Source of the DNA: Deroplatys truncata
Lineage: Eukaryota; Arthropoda; Insecta; Mantodea; Mantidae
NCBI GenBank assembly: GCA_030765065.1
Contig: CM060975.1
Coordinates: 201,290,007 to 201,354,006 of the forward strand
DNA: 64,000 bases
Direction: 5' to 3'
Each line of letters opens with the position of its first letter. Positions within the stretch are counted from its first letter, which is position 1. Below, one piece after another: positions 33,641 through 46,689 of the stretch. The position numbers and the translations under genes were made by a program. The notes beneath the pieces are model-generated. The model was not told the origin of the DNA. It made no database searches and worked only from the letters and a program-made list of their open reading frames with translations.

Positions 33641-35199
33641 CTATTTTTCTTTTCCCCAAAATGCAAAGAAAAACTAGAAATCTAATGCTCACAGATGTTG
33701 TAGGACATTTTTAATTTGCACTCTGCTCACAGCGCAGTATTAAGCTTATTGCTGCCAATGTTAACATAAACATTGTTAACATAACTTTCACTGCATTTTC
33801 AAATGTTGGTGGCATTGATTTAGCAACTTTACCAATTGTTTTTAGTGAATTCCAGCTCAAAATGGCTGAGTTTCTACTATATAAGTGTGGTTGCTTGAAA
33901 GGGTGAGTGAGTGAGTGGGCCACGCCACTTTATTTGAGGAACATCTAGTAATTCACTCCTTCCTTAACATCCTGGATTACTCTACATACATTTTTTACTG
34001 GATTTAGTATTTTTTGTTGTAAACCAGCAATTGATGATAAGGAGTGGCTCCATTCCCTTAATAAATTTAACACCACTTTGACTTGAATCTGAGTTGTCTA
34101 CTACTGTAGATCAATATTTCCTCGATTTTGTGCAGTTTTTATTCCTTGCATTTCCCAAAATGCTAAAATTCTTGCATTTTACGACTTCCTTTGGAAAGAG
34201 GGCTAAACCTAACCAAATTCATTGTTTCACCATAGAAGATTAAAGATACACAACTTCAGTGGTTTTGCCAAATCCGCTTTACTTGTCACATGTGACGGAA
34301 GCACAAACTAACCAGGGACAACAAATAATTGTTTGTCTGCAATTTTTTTCCACTTATCCATTAGACTGTTTCAGCATCGTACCTTGTATGGTACCAACTG
34401 CTAATAAAATAGGGTAGGGCTGAAATGCAGAGCAATACTGAAATAAAAGAAATATGTTGGATAATTATTTACTTTAGCACCCACAGACTGGTTTGTTTCA
34501 AACCTGTTTAAATATGTAATCGTCAATGCAATACCTCTTATGTGACAATTTTTACAATAGCCATGCATTGGGAACTGCTGAAAAGCATATTTTTACTTTA
34601 TTGACTGGTAATTTCATTTATGTGAAGAACTAAAGCAGCACTGTGGAAACTGCAAATTTTAATTTCTTCTATGTGTACCAACAATCATTGTCATCTTATG
34701 TGTGTATGGATTTACATAGGAGGTTTTACAGATTAATGGCAAACAACAAAATGTCAGAAACATTGCCTTTGTGCATTTACGTGCATATAAGAGGTTTTAC
34801 ACTATCAAAAGCAAGATTTTATGTCTATAGCCATGCACACATAGTAGAAATTATATGCATTGGTTGTGAAAGTAATGAATGTCTTAAAAAATGAGCAAGG
34901 AAAGGGTAAAAATCACATCACATCTATTTTTTTTTAGTAATCTTTCTTTCTTTCTTTCTTTAAGCATTTTATGTCAAAATGACATACATTTTTAAGGAAT
35001 GTAATATGTTGTTAATCTTTATTAGAATGGTGAGGCAAAATTAAAATTTCCTGGCATTGAGTATGCACCATGATAGATCATCTTTGTACTCCCACTTTGA
35101 ACATGTAGTGATCCTTACTGACAATGAGAGTGGTGGTTCATTATCACTTGACATCACAGCCGGGTGGGGAGGCAAAGTGCTTCATATCACAACTGCAGG

Positions 35200-36830
35200 T
35201 AGAGAGAACTGAACTATCGAGTGACAGCAAAGAATGGTATTGCACAAGTAAACGAACCATTATTTTTTTCAGGCTTCTCTTTGCATTACCCTACTGCCAA
35301 GTCTATGGTAGAGGAAATAATTATTTCATTTAACCCATAAATTTGACATGGAGATTTCATTGGTAATACACTATTTGAAATGTTCTGTATAAAAAAAAAA
35401 TCTGATGTGTTACACTCACATGACTTTCTCTACTCTTGTACATACTATTTTTTACAAACACTTATTCTCTATATGCTTCATGTTAATCGAGATATCGAGA
35501 AGTTAATCTTATTGCTAATTTTCTTGTAGATGCAAGGGGAATTGCTAGGCTTTAAGCGATAGTCAAATTTTTTAAGAACTGGTTGCTATGTGGAGTATTC
35601 CATTCTCTTTGCATTACCAGGACTAAAAAAATCTGATGTGTTACACTCACATGACTTTCTTTACTCTTGTACAAACTATTTATACAAACCCTTATTCTCC
35701 ATCTACTTCATGTTAATCGAGATAAACATTTGCAGACTCTTATTGCTAATTTTCTTGTAGATGTAAGGGGAAAATATATTTACAAGGGCAATATAGAAAA
35801 ACAGTAGCCTTTAAGCACATACATATCTCTTAATAGCTGGTTGCTAGGTGCAGCACCATTCCCTTTGCCACAGATTATAACTCTTTGCATATCCAAGACA
35901 AAAAAATGAATGACGAATTCCCATTTGAGAAAATAAGTATTGAAAAATTTAAGGGAATAACAAGTAATATCTCGAAAATGGTTCCCGCAACAAAAAAAAT
36001 GTATATGACATAAATTGTGTATTTTAACGTGATCTACATTTTTTGTGTTGTAAAATTTTGTCTATCTCTTATGGTTTACCAGTTATGCAAAAGTCGTTCA
36101 CAATGAAGAATACTTTTGGAGACATTCCCAGGAAATTCAAGATATACATTTTATTTGTCGTGAAAATATCTTAAACCTATGATATTTTAATCAAAATCGT
36201 TAGAGCCATTTTTGAGAAAATTAAAATTTTCGAAAAATCTTCCATGTAAAGGGTAATCTGGGGTGGGGGGATTTTCCTGAAAAACTTTGTGTCGCATCCT
36301 TGGAAGATACTGAACCTAAATACCAAGTTTGGTGTTTATCCGACTTTGTTTCTGAGTTATGCTGTTCACTGACACACACAGACACACACACGGACATGTT
36401 TCCAAAAATGCTTTTTTTGGATTCAGGGGGTCTCAAAGCATGTATTTCCGGTGAAATCTTGGTATCGAATTTTTGGGTGGAATACAATACTTCCCCTACT
36501 TACTACACGTAGTAGAGAAAGCAATATGTTTAATAAAGGTGCAGTGAATAGTATTTCCTTTTTGTTTTTTACATACCTACCAATGAATGAGATGAGTAGG
36601 TATCATTAATGACTAATTAAATGAGCGATGGGTTCAGAGAGCTTTGAGCTACTCATTGTTTGTTTAGGGTAAGAGAAAAACCCGAAGAAAAAGAATCTGA
36701 TGTGTTAATTCACATTATGTTTCCTACCCTTCATTATTTATTAGTGGATATAAAAACTATTCTTACAAAAGCTTGTTTTTCTGTCTACTTCATTTTAACC
36801 GAGACAAAACTTTGCAGAAGTAGCAACATT
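35200..36830 (+). repeat. Left arm of a 3.8 kb inverted repeat
   Basis: Segments 35205-35390, 36536-36672 and 36690-36830 match, in inverted order, 38690-38885, 38556-38676 and 38400-38530. Shared words are GAATGGTATTGCACAAGTAA and GAGCTACTCA. The two outer segments are contiguous in the right arm, but here family A copies (35401-36523) separate them. Confidence 0.75.
35401..36523 (+). mobile_element. Family A, one partial and one near-complete copy
   Basis: A partial copy starts at 35401 and a second start (TCTGATGTGTTACACTCACA) lies at 35632. The second runs to 36523 with body, CA microsatellite (36372-36392) and right-end module. It sits in an A-run of the inverted-repeat arm, so it is younger than that structure. 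Confidence 0.8.
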
Positions 36831-37845
36831 GCACATTTTGTTATAAATAGTCAAATGTTTAAAAACTGGATATTATATGCTGGCCTTAAAATTCAATGCT
36901 GTTTCCATGCAATTGTGAGAAACAACTGAAAATCAACAGGACTTTGGTATTTATCTGACTTTCCGTTTTTGAGAGATGCTGTTCACACAAACACACACAC
37001 ACACACAAAAACACACACACCTTTTCCTAAAAATCTGATTTGTTGCATTCACATTCCCTGTACCCCCTGGCACTTATTAATGGGTATACAAATTATTGTT
37101 AAGAAGGTTTATTTCCCTATCTACTTCATTTTAATCGAAATAAACCTTTATGGAAATAGCTGCATTGCACATTTCATTATAGATACAAAGGAAATAGCAA
37201 TAGTCAAATGGCCTAAAAATTCTGTACTCTTTCCATGACATCGCGAGAATCAACTGAAAATATACAGAATTCTAAAAAAAATGGCTAAGTATTGAACAAT
37301 TCCAACCATTAATAACAGATATCTTGGAAATGGCTGATGCGATAAAAAAGTTATTTGAAATAAATTGTGATTTTAAAGATATTTACATTTTTTGTGTATT
37401 ACGTTTTGGTCTATCGTTTAACGTTCACCAGTTACACAAGTTTGCACAAACTTCATTCTGAATGAAGCGAACTTCGTAGGCTATTCTCAAAAAATTCAAG
37501 ATATACATTTTATTTGGCATTTAAATATCTTCAATATATAGTATTTTAATCAAAATCATTGGAGCCATTTTTTAGAAAATAAAAAATTTTGAAAAATTTT
37601 CCATGTAAAGGGTAGTTGGGGAGCGGGATTTTCCTGAAAATCTTTGTGTTGCATATTTGGAAGGTACTGAACCTAAATACAAAGTTTGTTATTTATCAGA
37701 TTTTTTTTTTTGAGTTATGCTGTTCAGACACACATACAGACCTTTTTCTAAGAATGATTCTTTTGGGTTCAAGGGGCCTCAGAACTTGTATTTCTGTTGA
37801 AATCTTGGTATGCAATTTTTGGGTGGATTGTAATACCTTCTACTG
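36696..37845 (+). mobile_element. Family A, two older plus copies
   Basis: One start is at 36696 and another at 37034. The second runs to about 37845, where a retroposon tail has inserted near its right end. Both are diverged, and the first carries an alternative CA stretch (36978-37020). Confidence 0.6.
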
Positions 37846-38048
37846 TGTAAAAATCCTTAGCATGGCTTCCTTTGGAAAGGAAGTAAAGCCGGTGGTCCTG
37901 TGTCGTAGATTTACAGCACGTAAAAGAACCCCAAGCCTGATAAACAGGCCTCTGATCAAAATTACAGGTCTTTCACGCCCAATATAGAATGGGACGCTAA
38001 GGACCACAGCAGTTAAAGAGAGTCTATAAATAAATAAATAAATAAAAA
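37845..38048 (+). mobile_element. 5'-truncated retroposon tail
   Basis: It matches 10997-11197 and ends in repeated AAAT units (38030-38047), typical of non-LTR-mediated insertion. It lies inside the right end of the family A copy. Confidence 0.65.
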
Positions 38049-38084
38049 AAATTGTGTACATGGTTGAGAATATATACATTTCTT

Positions 38085-38420
38085 TATTCAAGGGACCTCA
38101 AAACATGTATTTCTGGTAAAATCTCTGTATCCAATTTTAGAGTGGATTGCAATACCTTCTCTACCTGCTATGTATGTGTAGAGAAAGTAGAAATTCTTTT
38201 TTATTGCAAAATACCTCAAAACCTGTATTTCTGGTGAATTCTTGCTATCAAATTTTTGGCTAGAATGCAATACCTTCTCTACCTACTTTGTACGAAGTAG
38301 AGAAAGTAAAAATTTTTTTTTTTTATTTATTTAAATTGCCTCAAAACATAATTTGCGGTGAAATCTTGGTCTCGAGGTTTTGGGTAGATGTAGCTACTTC
38401 TGCAAAGGTTTGTCTTGATT
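38085..38420 (+). repeat. Tandem ~100-base units of the family A end module
   Basis: Three successive units share CTCAAAACATGTATTTCTGG-like starts and GTAGAGAAAGTA-like ends (about 38190 and 38310). The last is degraded. The same unit occurs singly at the end of family A and in tandem within the foldback element at 22.3-23.9 kb. Confidence 0.75.
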
Positions 38421-38885
38421 AAAATGAAGTAGATGGAAAAAAAAAAATCTTTCCTAAGAATAGTTTCTATACTCATGAATAAATGAGGAGAGGATAGGAA
38501 AAGTAATGTGAATGTAACATTTCAGTTTTGGGGGGGGGGGTTTCTCTCATCCTAAACAAGCATTGAGTAGCTCCAAACTCTGTGAACCCTTGGCTCATTT
38601 AATTACTCATTTATGAAACTCATCTTATTCATTGGTATGTAAAAAAACAGAAAGAACTAGCTGTTCACTGTACCTTGCTTAAGCACTATTTTTTTTTATA
38701 CCGAATACTTCAAATAGTATGTTTCCAATGAAATATCTATGTCAAATTTTGGTTTAAATGAAATGATTATTTCCTCTACTGTATGTGTGACTGTAGGGTA
38801 ATGCAAGGAGAAGTCGGGAAAAAATAATGGTTTGTTTACTTGTGCAATACCATTCTTCACTTTCAGTCATTTGGCTCAACTCTGG
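38400..38885 (-). repeat. Right arm of the 3.8 kb inverted repeat
   Basis: The three arm segments are contiguous here. A G-run at 38528-38537 lies at the junction with the family A start on the minus strand. The next 385 bases (38885-39270) hold nothing recognised. Confidence 0.75.
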
Positions 38886-39269
38886 CATGAAGAACACTAA
38901 CAATGAACCATTAATAGGAGGTCTATGTAATTCAACCTCTCTCCGAGTCATAGCAAAGCTGATTGGCTCTTCGCCAGCATTTATAATGAAGCCATTTGTC
39001 TCTGGCTGCCACATCAAGTATTATTATCAGTGTTCTGTGTCTTTTTTAATGTAGTGTAATTCATACAGTACTCCACTGGTATGTAGCATATCATTTCCTC
39101 CGTAAACATTTAATAGGTATTGTCAGAATGGGTATTCATTTAATACATTCGTGAAATATAATAAACACATCAGTTTATTTAAAGAAACTTAATAAAATAT
39201 AGTGAAATAGAGCACTATATTAGCTATATGAAATTTTCAGATGTCTTTAAGAGGTAAGAAATTAGTAAC

Positions 39270-41790
39270 ATGGCACTACAAAAGACAGTTTTTCCAGAGG
39301 TTAACAGTTTTTTGTAAGTAAATGATAGTTTCTCATATCATAATTCAGATGCAATGGAAAATTATGTTAATACTGAACCTGAAGATTTGTTTGTAATGTG
39401 TTGATCATGAACCAGCTATTGTAATATCTGATAATGAATTGACCAAATATATAAATGATTTTATAGAATCAACAGTGATAGATGATGACACTGAACTTGA
39501 GGAAAATGAGGGGGGGGCAGAGATGACACGGTAATGTAACCTTATACTTCTGTATCTGACAACCTGCTTCAAGATGTCCAAGAAAATGCAACAAATGTTG
39601 AAGAAAATAAATTTGATATATCTGTAAACACTGGAACAGATGTACATGACACCGAAATTGAAGAAAATCGATAATGAGGAGGGCAGAGGTGACATGGTAA
39701 TTTAACCTTACAGTTCTGGATCTGACAACCTGCTTCAAGGTGTACAAGAAAATACTAGAACAAATGTGTAAGAAAATCAATAAGGTTCACAAGAAAAGAA
39801 GCAAAGTAGATAACCAAATTAAGACATATTAAATGAGTATGCTATGTAGGATACAGAAGAGTGGATGGTAAAGTGGTGCACAGTAGTAAAAAGCAATCAA
39901 GGTCAATTAAAGAATGCTGTGACCATAACTCGATTAAAAAAGCATCAGAAAGATTGTTTCACTGTTATGAAATAACTGATGGTCAACACAAATTACTTCT
40001 TACAAATTTTTTTAGAAAAATTTCACACATGGCGCACAAAAAAAATTTTATATTGAAGGACTAATTACTAAAAGAAGTATAAAATGGAGGAAAATGACAT
40101 AAGGAACACGCCTACGACATTTTTCTTCCAAAAGAAGACATCAGCAAGGTTAGGGTGTGCAGGAAGTTTCTTTTGAATACTTGAAATATGGGGTACAGAC
40201 AATACATTCAAGCAATGGATGGGAGGTGATGTTGAAGAGCCTGATGCACTAAAGATATGGAGCTGCCAAAAAAGAAAGCAAGAAGAGGTGCAACTAAACA
40301 TGAGAGAGAATGGCTTCAACTACCGCCTAAAGTACCAAGCCATTACTGTTGAGCTTCAACCATCAAGATATACATGGAATCATGCTTTCAGTCTACATTG
40401 AAGTTTAGTGCCTACAAAGAATGTTGCACTCAGAAACAGTATCTATTTGTATCAAGAAGCACATTCATGTCTGGACTTAATGCTGGAAACACAGCTATTC
40501 ATAATCCTAGGAAACACTAGTGCAATATTTGTTATGGTTTTGGGTTGGGTACAATTCCAGAAGATGAATACAAGAAACATGCAAAAAGAAAATATGAAGC
40601 ACGAGCTGCAAAAGAATTGCAGTTCTGAAAAGTGGTAGTAAACATGGATCTGCATAGTGTTTTACTGTGGCCCCCCCCAAAAAAAAGCATCTGTAATGCG
40701 TTACAAACCAAAGCTTCAGGTCCATCATTTTACCATTTATGAACTCAATGCTGGTGAAGTCATCTAATGGGGGAAAAAATTAAAAAGCCTTAATAATAAT
40801 TACATATGTACGTATATTCCAATTATTCTCCTTTATCCCTCTTCTTTCTTCCAGCAAAAATATATTTTCAACAGAAGCTTCACTTAAATATTTCCTCATT
40901 CAAGCTATTTCTTCATCAACTCTTCTTTTTTTAGAAAAAAAATATAAAACATACATAAAAATATTTAAATTTCTTAAAGAAACTAAAACAGGAAGTTTTT
41001 GGAAATTACAGAATAATTTGAGCTATATCAGCTATTGGCTATTGTCAGCAGCAATGAATATACTTCTTGTATAATCCATTATATCACCAGTCTTCCTTCC
41101 ACTTACAAACATTGATTTTGATGGTTGCAACTATCAGAATAGAAATAAAGTTATTGAGAACATGCTGACGATGGGAACAAGCCGTCTCCCGAAATGCGTT
41201 CAAGTAAGAATATTATAGTGATGTAGTGTAACAACCCTCAACTCTCTTTATTTTAAATTATGACACATCACTGTTACTAGCTTCTAAATCTTCAAAATTA
41301 GTCAATTATTTCTAGTGCACTCAGTGATATTGCAAATGCCAAATCTATCACAACTGAAACACTTTTGGAAAAAGGACACATCATGATGGAGGTAGGTTCT
41401 GTCCATGCTACCCTTGAACAGTATTTCAAGCCTCCAATATTCTCACCACGAGACTATATTTCAAGAAGGAGAATCACCAAGAGAAAACAACCATCCATGT
41501 GACCGTATTAAATTTTTAATAGTGAGTGAAGAGCAGTTTGATTTCTCTACAGCCTGGAAAAAAAGTTGGGGATGCAACTACAGTGACATTTGCCAACTAA
41601 AATATACATCAAATGGCAAGGTGTTGTACCAGCTTGGATTCTCGGGAGAATGGAACTTACTCCCTCAGAGGAGAAAAAATGAACACAGCAATCTGGATCC
41701 TATTTTAATATCTGAATCAAAGTACATGAATTTGCAAGAACTGAAGAAAGTAATCAGCAAAGACCATGAAGTATTCATTATTGCATAGGA
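39270..41790 (+). mobile_element. Remnant of a multicopy insect transposase-like gene
   Basis: An acidic N-terminal part (39270-39700) includes an imperfect tandem duplication of about 180 bases. Then come VCRKFLLNT followed by NMGYRQYIQAM (40155-40215), EWLQLPPKVPSHYC (40310-40350) and KNVALRN-type cysteine-bearing sequence. The C-terminal part has EKGHIMMEVGSVHATLEQ (41365-41420) and ends with LQELKKVISKDHEVFI (41730-41785). These motifs match, from memory, a multicopy family of uncharacterised insect proteins with the pattern EKGHTxMExDSVH. The central catalytic-like segment is missing, replaced by unrelated AT-rich DNA at about 40770-41270. Many stops and frame changes are present. The superfamily was not assigned. 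Confidence 0.65.
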
Positions 41791-42031
41791 ATTGAAAGAA
41801 ATGAATTACCCATGCAAAGATGTATAGGAAAAAAATTAATTAACCTATGTAAACAAGCAATGAGAGAGAAAAAATGAATTTTTGTGAAAGTGAAAATAGT
41901 AAACGTCATTTGAGATTGGTATTTAATGTGAAAATGTGCACCTATTAGAGATCCAATATAAATTGTGTTTTAATAGAGTGTCAAATGTGGAAGAGCTCCT
42001 GCTTAATTGGTGATGTAGGAAAGTGTATTTA

Positions 42032-43338
42032 TGAGATGTGATCGTTAAATTCCAGGACTATGTCTGCCATGACTGAATGATCACATGATTTACATTCACA
42101 TACAGTACAGACGAGTAATAACTTTGAAGACAAGCTACACAAAGTTTCAAAGCAATAGCATTATTGAAACTTGTGTTACCAAGTTTGTACTAGCATGTGC
42201 ATGCTCACCTTGGCAAAATCACGATGGACTCAAAATTGGAACAGGAAGCAAACATCAAATTCTGTGTGAAACTTGGAAAATTGGCAACGGAAACCCATGG
42301 AATGTTGAAACAAGCTTACAGGAATGAAGCAATGAATCGGATGAGATGTTTTGAGTGGCATTCACATTTCACAAATGGCAGAACATCACTGGAGGACGAC
42401 GAGAGGCCAGGGCAGCCACACATGTGCAACACTCCCGAAAACATTGAAAAAATTTGAGCAATTGTGCATGAAGATCGATCCATCACCATCATACAAATTG
42501 CTGACATGGTCATGATGTCATTTGGGCAAGTTCAAAAGATCCTCACATCAGTTTTGAACTTGCACTGCATTGCTGCCAAATTTGTGCCCAGTGCCCAGGC
42601 TTGTCACAAGAACAAAAGAATCATCGTCTCCAAATCTGTCAAGATCTCTGTCAGCAGTCCCTGAATGACCCAGAACTCATATCAAGGATCATTACTGGTG
42701 ATGAGAGTTGGATCTGTGAGTACGATCCTGAGACCAGCAGCAGTCTTCGCAATGAAAGAGCCCTCAATCTCCAAAACCAAAGAAGGCGAGACAGGTCAAG
42801 AGTGCAACCAAGAGCATGATCATTGTTTTTTTCAACATTCACGGGATTGTGCAATGAATTTGTTCCTGCTGGTCAAACAGTGACTGCTGATTTTTACTGT
42901 GATGTTTTGAGATCTCTCAGAGAGGACATTTGTCGGAAACTGCCACAACTGTGGGCAGAGAAAACTTAAATGCTCCAAGATGACAGTACACCAGCTCACA
43001 GAGCTTTCGCAACATGCCAGTTTTGTGCTTGTAACAATATGGTTGTCCTGCCTCACCCTCTATATTCACCAAATTTGACCCTCTGTGACTTTTTGTTTTC
43101 CAAGATGAAATTGAAACTGAAGAGTTGTCGTTTTAACAGAGTGGAGATCCAACACAAATCACAGCAGGTGCTTAATATGCTTCAAGAACAAGTCTTCCAG
43201 GTGCATTTAAAATGGCAGAGGCGCTGGGATCAGTGTCATCAATGCCCAAGGGCTTGAAGCAGATGGCAGTCAAATTTAAATTGAGTAATTTTATCTCCAT
43301 TTATGGAACCAATCCCGGAATTTAATGATCACACCTTG
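42032..43338 (+). mobile_element. Mariner-type DNA transposon 3, decayed
   Basis: It is 1307 bases long and flanked by TA (42030-42031 and 43339-43340), with inverted ends carrying GTGTGATC and TTAAATTCC words. The transposase starts at 42224 (MDSKLEQEANIKFCVKLGKL) and retains IITGDESWICEYDPET, the second Asp in LQDDSTPAH and the third in LCDFLFSKMK. It is interrupted by a stop near 42458 and further frame changes, so it is inactive. It differs in sequence from mariners 1 and 2. Confidence 0.9.
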
Positions 43339-43339
43339 T

Positions 43340-45600
43340 AAGTGCAATAGTGGTAGTGAAAAACATGGTGATTATTATTTGAAAGCTGAAAAAGTTCCAA
43401 ATAAATAGTGGGCAATTGGTGTGAAGAGAAACCTTAAATTAGCGCATAAAAATGTTAGTTTCATTTTAATTACTGGTGTGCTTGTTAAATGAAAATAAAA
43501 GTATAATGCTTGTAAGGTAATTAGTAAAACTATCAATGTCCTTTATACTTGAATGTAATAAAAGTTAGCTGAAATTATCAATATTTTCAATGTTTATTTG
43601 CAGGAATCAAGGTAAGATCTCATGTGTGTTTGTACATTGAGAGTATATGAAGTTCAATTAGATAAATAGGCTTTTATGACAATGGCATTGCCTTTTTATA
43701 AGAGAAATTACTTAATTTATAATTCTATTATGGTCCCAGATTCAAATAATGACAAACTTGGGACATTCAGCATAAATTTTTAAAATAGTTTTTTCTCTAT
43801 CCTGAAAAATTTGGTTTTCGCTGTATGGGAGGTATTGCATTGGTGACAACGATGTATCACATAATACCATAGTTATATTTTGGGTTGTACTTTTGGGGAC
43901 AAAATTTAGTTTGTCCACAACAAATGTTTAAAAATACTATTATAACACACATGCAAGGCTATATTGTCATACACATGTACCAAAGACATTAGACAAGAGA
44001 CAATTGCTATGCAATGTATTTGAACTCGCCTGAGGTTCTTCACTGACCATTCAGATATCTTGTTTTAGGTTTGTTCCATACTCTACTTGCTTTTTTGAAG
44101 GTTTTTCTGCACCAATAATTACTATTAAAATGAATATCCTCTTGCTCACAATTCTAACAAGTAATCAATTCTTTCAGAATGTTATACTTTATAAGATGCT
44201 GTAAAAATCTTGCCTTGTTACTTGAAGTGGATTTTACATGATTCACAACTCATTTTCACTTTAATAATTAGTATGAAATCAACAATTGTATTACCATCGA
44301 TATTATTTTGTTTTTCAAATGCATGTATGCTTTAAGATTAATATTTTCTCACGCAATAAGCATATAAAATGATATACTTTTTTTATGACTTCTTGAAAAC
44401 CTATGCACTTGCACAAAAAAAAGTTTCAAGGATGCATTTGAACTGCAAAAATGAAAATAAAAACCCAATTTGAGTCATAGAATCATAAGCGATGAATGGT
44501 CGAGATAAGTAGAGGACTGATCAGCAAAGACCATCACCTCCCTCCAGTCAGTCCAGTTGATACCACAGTGGTTTTCCAAGTACAAAGGTCATCCTGGGGT
44601 TACAATTAACTTAATGTGATGGGATGTAATGTGTAGTTAAGAAATACTGCAAAACTAAAGTTCTAATTAAGATATACTTAACATAACAGGAATTACTCTC
44701 GATTGGTAGTTCTTTTTTTACTTCATGCCGATTGGTTCTAATTACCATGCGACATCAAACTTAACATAATGGAAAGAAAAAGTTTGACATTACCAAACTC
44801 TTAAGTTACATTGTATTAAGTTAAGTCGCATAAAGTCAACCCTAAATAGCTCCATTTAATACAGTGTGTTATACTTTCATGTTATGTTACATTATGTTAT
44901 GTTAAGTTACATTACATTACGTTCAGTATAAGCAACTAGAGGAGAGTGTAGTATAAGAGGATGGGTAAAAAGATGAGGGTATAAATGAAGTGCAAGGAGC
45001 AAGTTGGTCGATAAATATTTTTAAATTAATTTTTTTCTCCAAAACTATGCTTTAGCCCCAAAAAAGACACCCCTAAATGTCATTAGGTTATTATTTAGCA
45101 TATATTAGAATAGGTTTGAAACAAATTGGTCACCAAGCAATGAAGTATATAGTTACTATATGTTGCATATACCCTTCGTATATTTCATTCCATCCTTACA
45201 TCATTTTGAAGATTTTTTAATAGTTGTAGCATTAGCGATTGGCATGCAACATATTTTGAATACTAAACATAGACCCGATTCCATTGGGAAAGTGTGTGTT
45301 TATAATTGAATTTTGATATCCATCTGAGAGTTGGAAGGGTTTCAATCAACAAATTGCAGTATTACAGAAAAAGTAAATTGAAGGAAATACCACTGGAGGA
45401 AACTAAAAAAATTACCTTGTTTCTCCATACTCTCTCTTACCCTCTGTTAGGGTGTTTACTGATATTGGAAATATGTATGTATATATTTATTTCCATAATG
45501 CTATACAAAATTCTTACAAGTTTTAATACATTACTTTGAGTTGCTATTGTTTCTTTCTTTAGTCCATCATGCATTTTAACACCATGGTTATTTATGCATG
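43340..45600. other. AT-rich DNA with a TTATG-type simple repeat
   Basis: Most of this stretch shows nothing recognisable. At 44870-44930 there is a simple repeat of TTATGTTA / TTACATTA words with internal dyad symmetry. Short open frames are not supported by any motif. Confidence 0.45.
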
Positions 45601-46080
45601 GTGGGTCATAACAAATTCATATTGCTTTATTTTTCTAAACCACTTTTCTCTTACTCTCCCTATATATTCTATTCTTTTTATATCCCTCTCCTTTTGTATT
45701 TTCATTATCCTAACTTTTAATACTTCTTTGTTAAAATTCTCCCATACTTTAGGTAAAAACTGATCTCTCCACAACTTAGTTTCTTCACATTCAATTATAT
45801 AATGCAAATGATTATCTGCCTCTGCACAAAGAGGACACCTATTTAAATTCGCTCCCTTCCTATCTCCCCTTAGCCTATGTGCACTTAATCTAGACCAGGC
45901 CCACCCTTCTCTCACTAACCTATTACCTACATCCACATACTTCTCCCTTCCCCAGTCCACCTTTAATTGTCTGCATAGTTCCAAACTTTTCTTTCCTTCC
46001 AGATTTTGAAATAATTCTTGTTTTTCTATATCTTTGACTCTGTTCCTCACTTCCTTCCAAAAACCTTTAATTAACCCCTC
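45592..46080 (-). mobile_element. C-terminal fragment of a non-LTR retrotransposon ORF2
   Basis: A 152-residue minus-strand frame holds WSRLSAHRLRGDRK and then a CCHC-like motif, CPLCAEADNHLHYIIEC, followed by a charged C-terminal tail. This arrangement is typical of the tail after the reverse transcriptase in several non-LTR clades. The reverse transcriptase itself is missing. The frame is surprisingly intact for a truncated copy, suggesting moderate age. It is not contiguous with the reverse-transcriptase remnant at 49.2-50.7 kb. Confidence 0.7.
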
Positions 46081-46529
46081 TCTCTCTCTCCTTGGAGATA
46101 TAGTTGAATTTGTTTTGCATATTGAATATAGTGAAATTATATGGGAATGTGTGATTACATACTGGAAAAATTGGGTAAAATATCCTTTAACATCAGCTTA
46201 AATTTTCAGGTGGTTCTGGTAATATCTTGTTAATCAAGTAAGTACTTCTTTGAATAAGCTATTGTTTTGCATGATACCTATCTATTTCTCTATAACTTTT
46301 TACTTATGAAATCATCCTTGAGAGCATCTGATTTATTAAATAAGTGAAGACTAGAGTTTCTACGCATTCCTCTTTGGTTTCTTGCTGCCCTTTCTTTAAG
46401 CTTCCTTCACGTCTGTGTTTCTCAGTCCTGATTACTTCGTATCTTCTTCTAAGTAATTTTGAGGTCATGGACAAAACAGATCTCTAGTTTTAGCTGTGCA
46501 ATATTTTCATACAGTAAATTTGTTTTGGA

Positions 46530-46660
46530 ATTTGTGAGGCCTTGTGGTGTAATGATAGCATGCTCATGCAATGCTCATGATGACAGCTTTGCCATTTAAC
46601 TCCATCTCCAGGCTGATATGAATTTGTGGATAACGGCTGAAATTAGTGATTTGGTGGATT
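46530..46660 (+). mobile_element. tRNA-like SINE fragment
   Basis: GGCCTTGTGGTGTAATGATA with GCATGCTC resembles the A-box side of the SINEs at 12938 and 57245. The B-box side is degraded. Confidence 0.4.
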
Positions 46661-46689
46661 TTTTTTTTTTTCATTTAAAGTCGAAAAAG

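Noticed and set aside
35124-39017. Two frames sharing EWYCTSK and RGNNYFI
   Set aside because: They are the two arms of the inverted repeat, so the shared peptide reflects DNA duplication, not a gene family.
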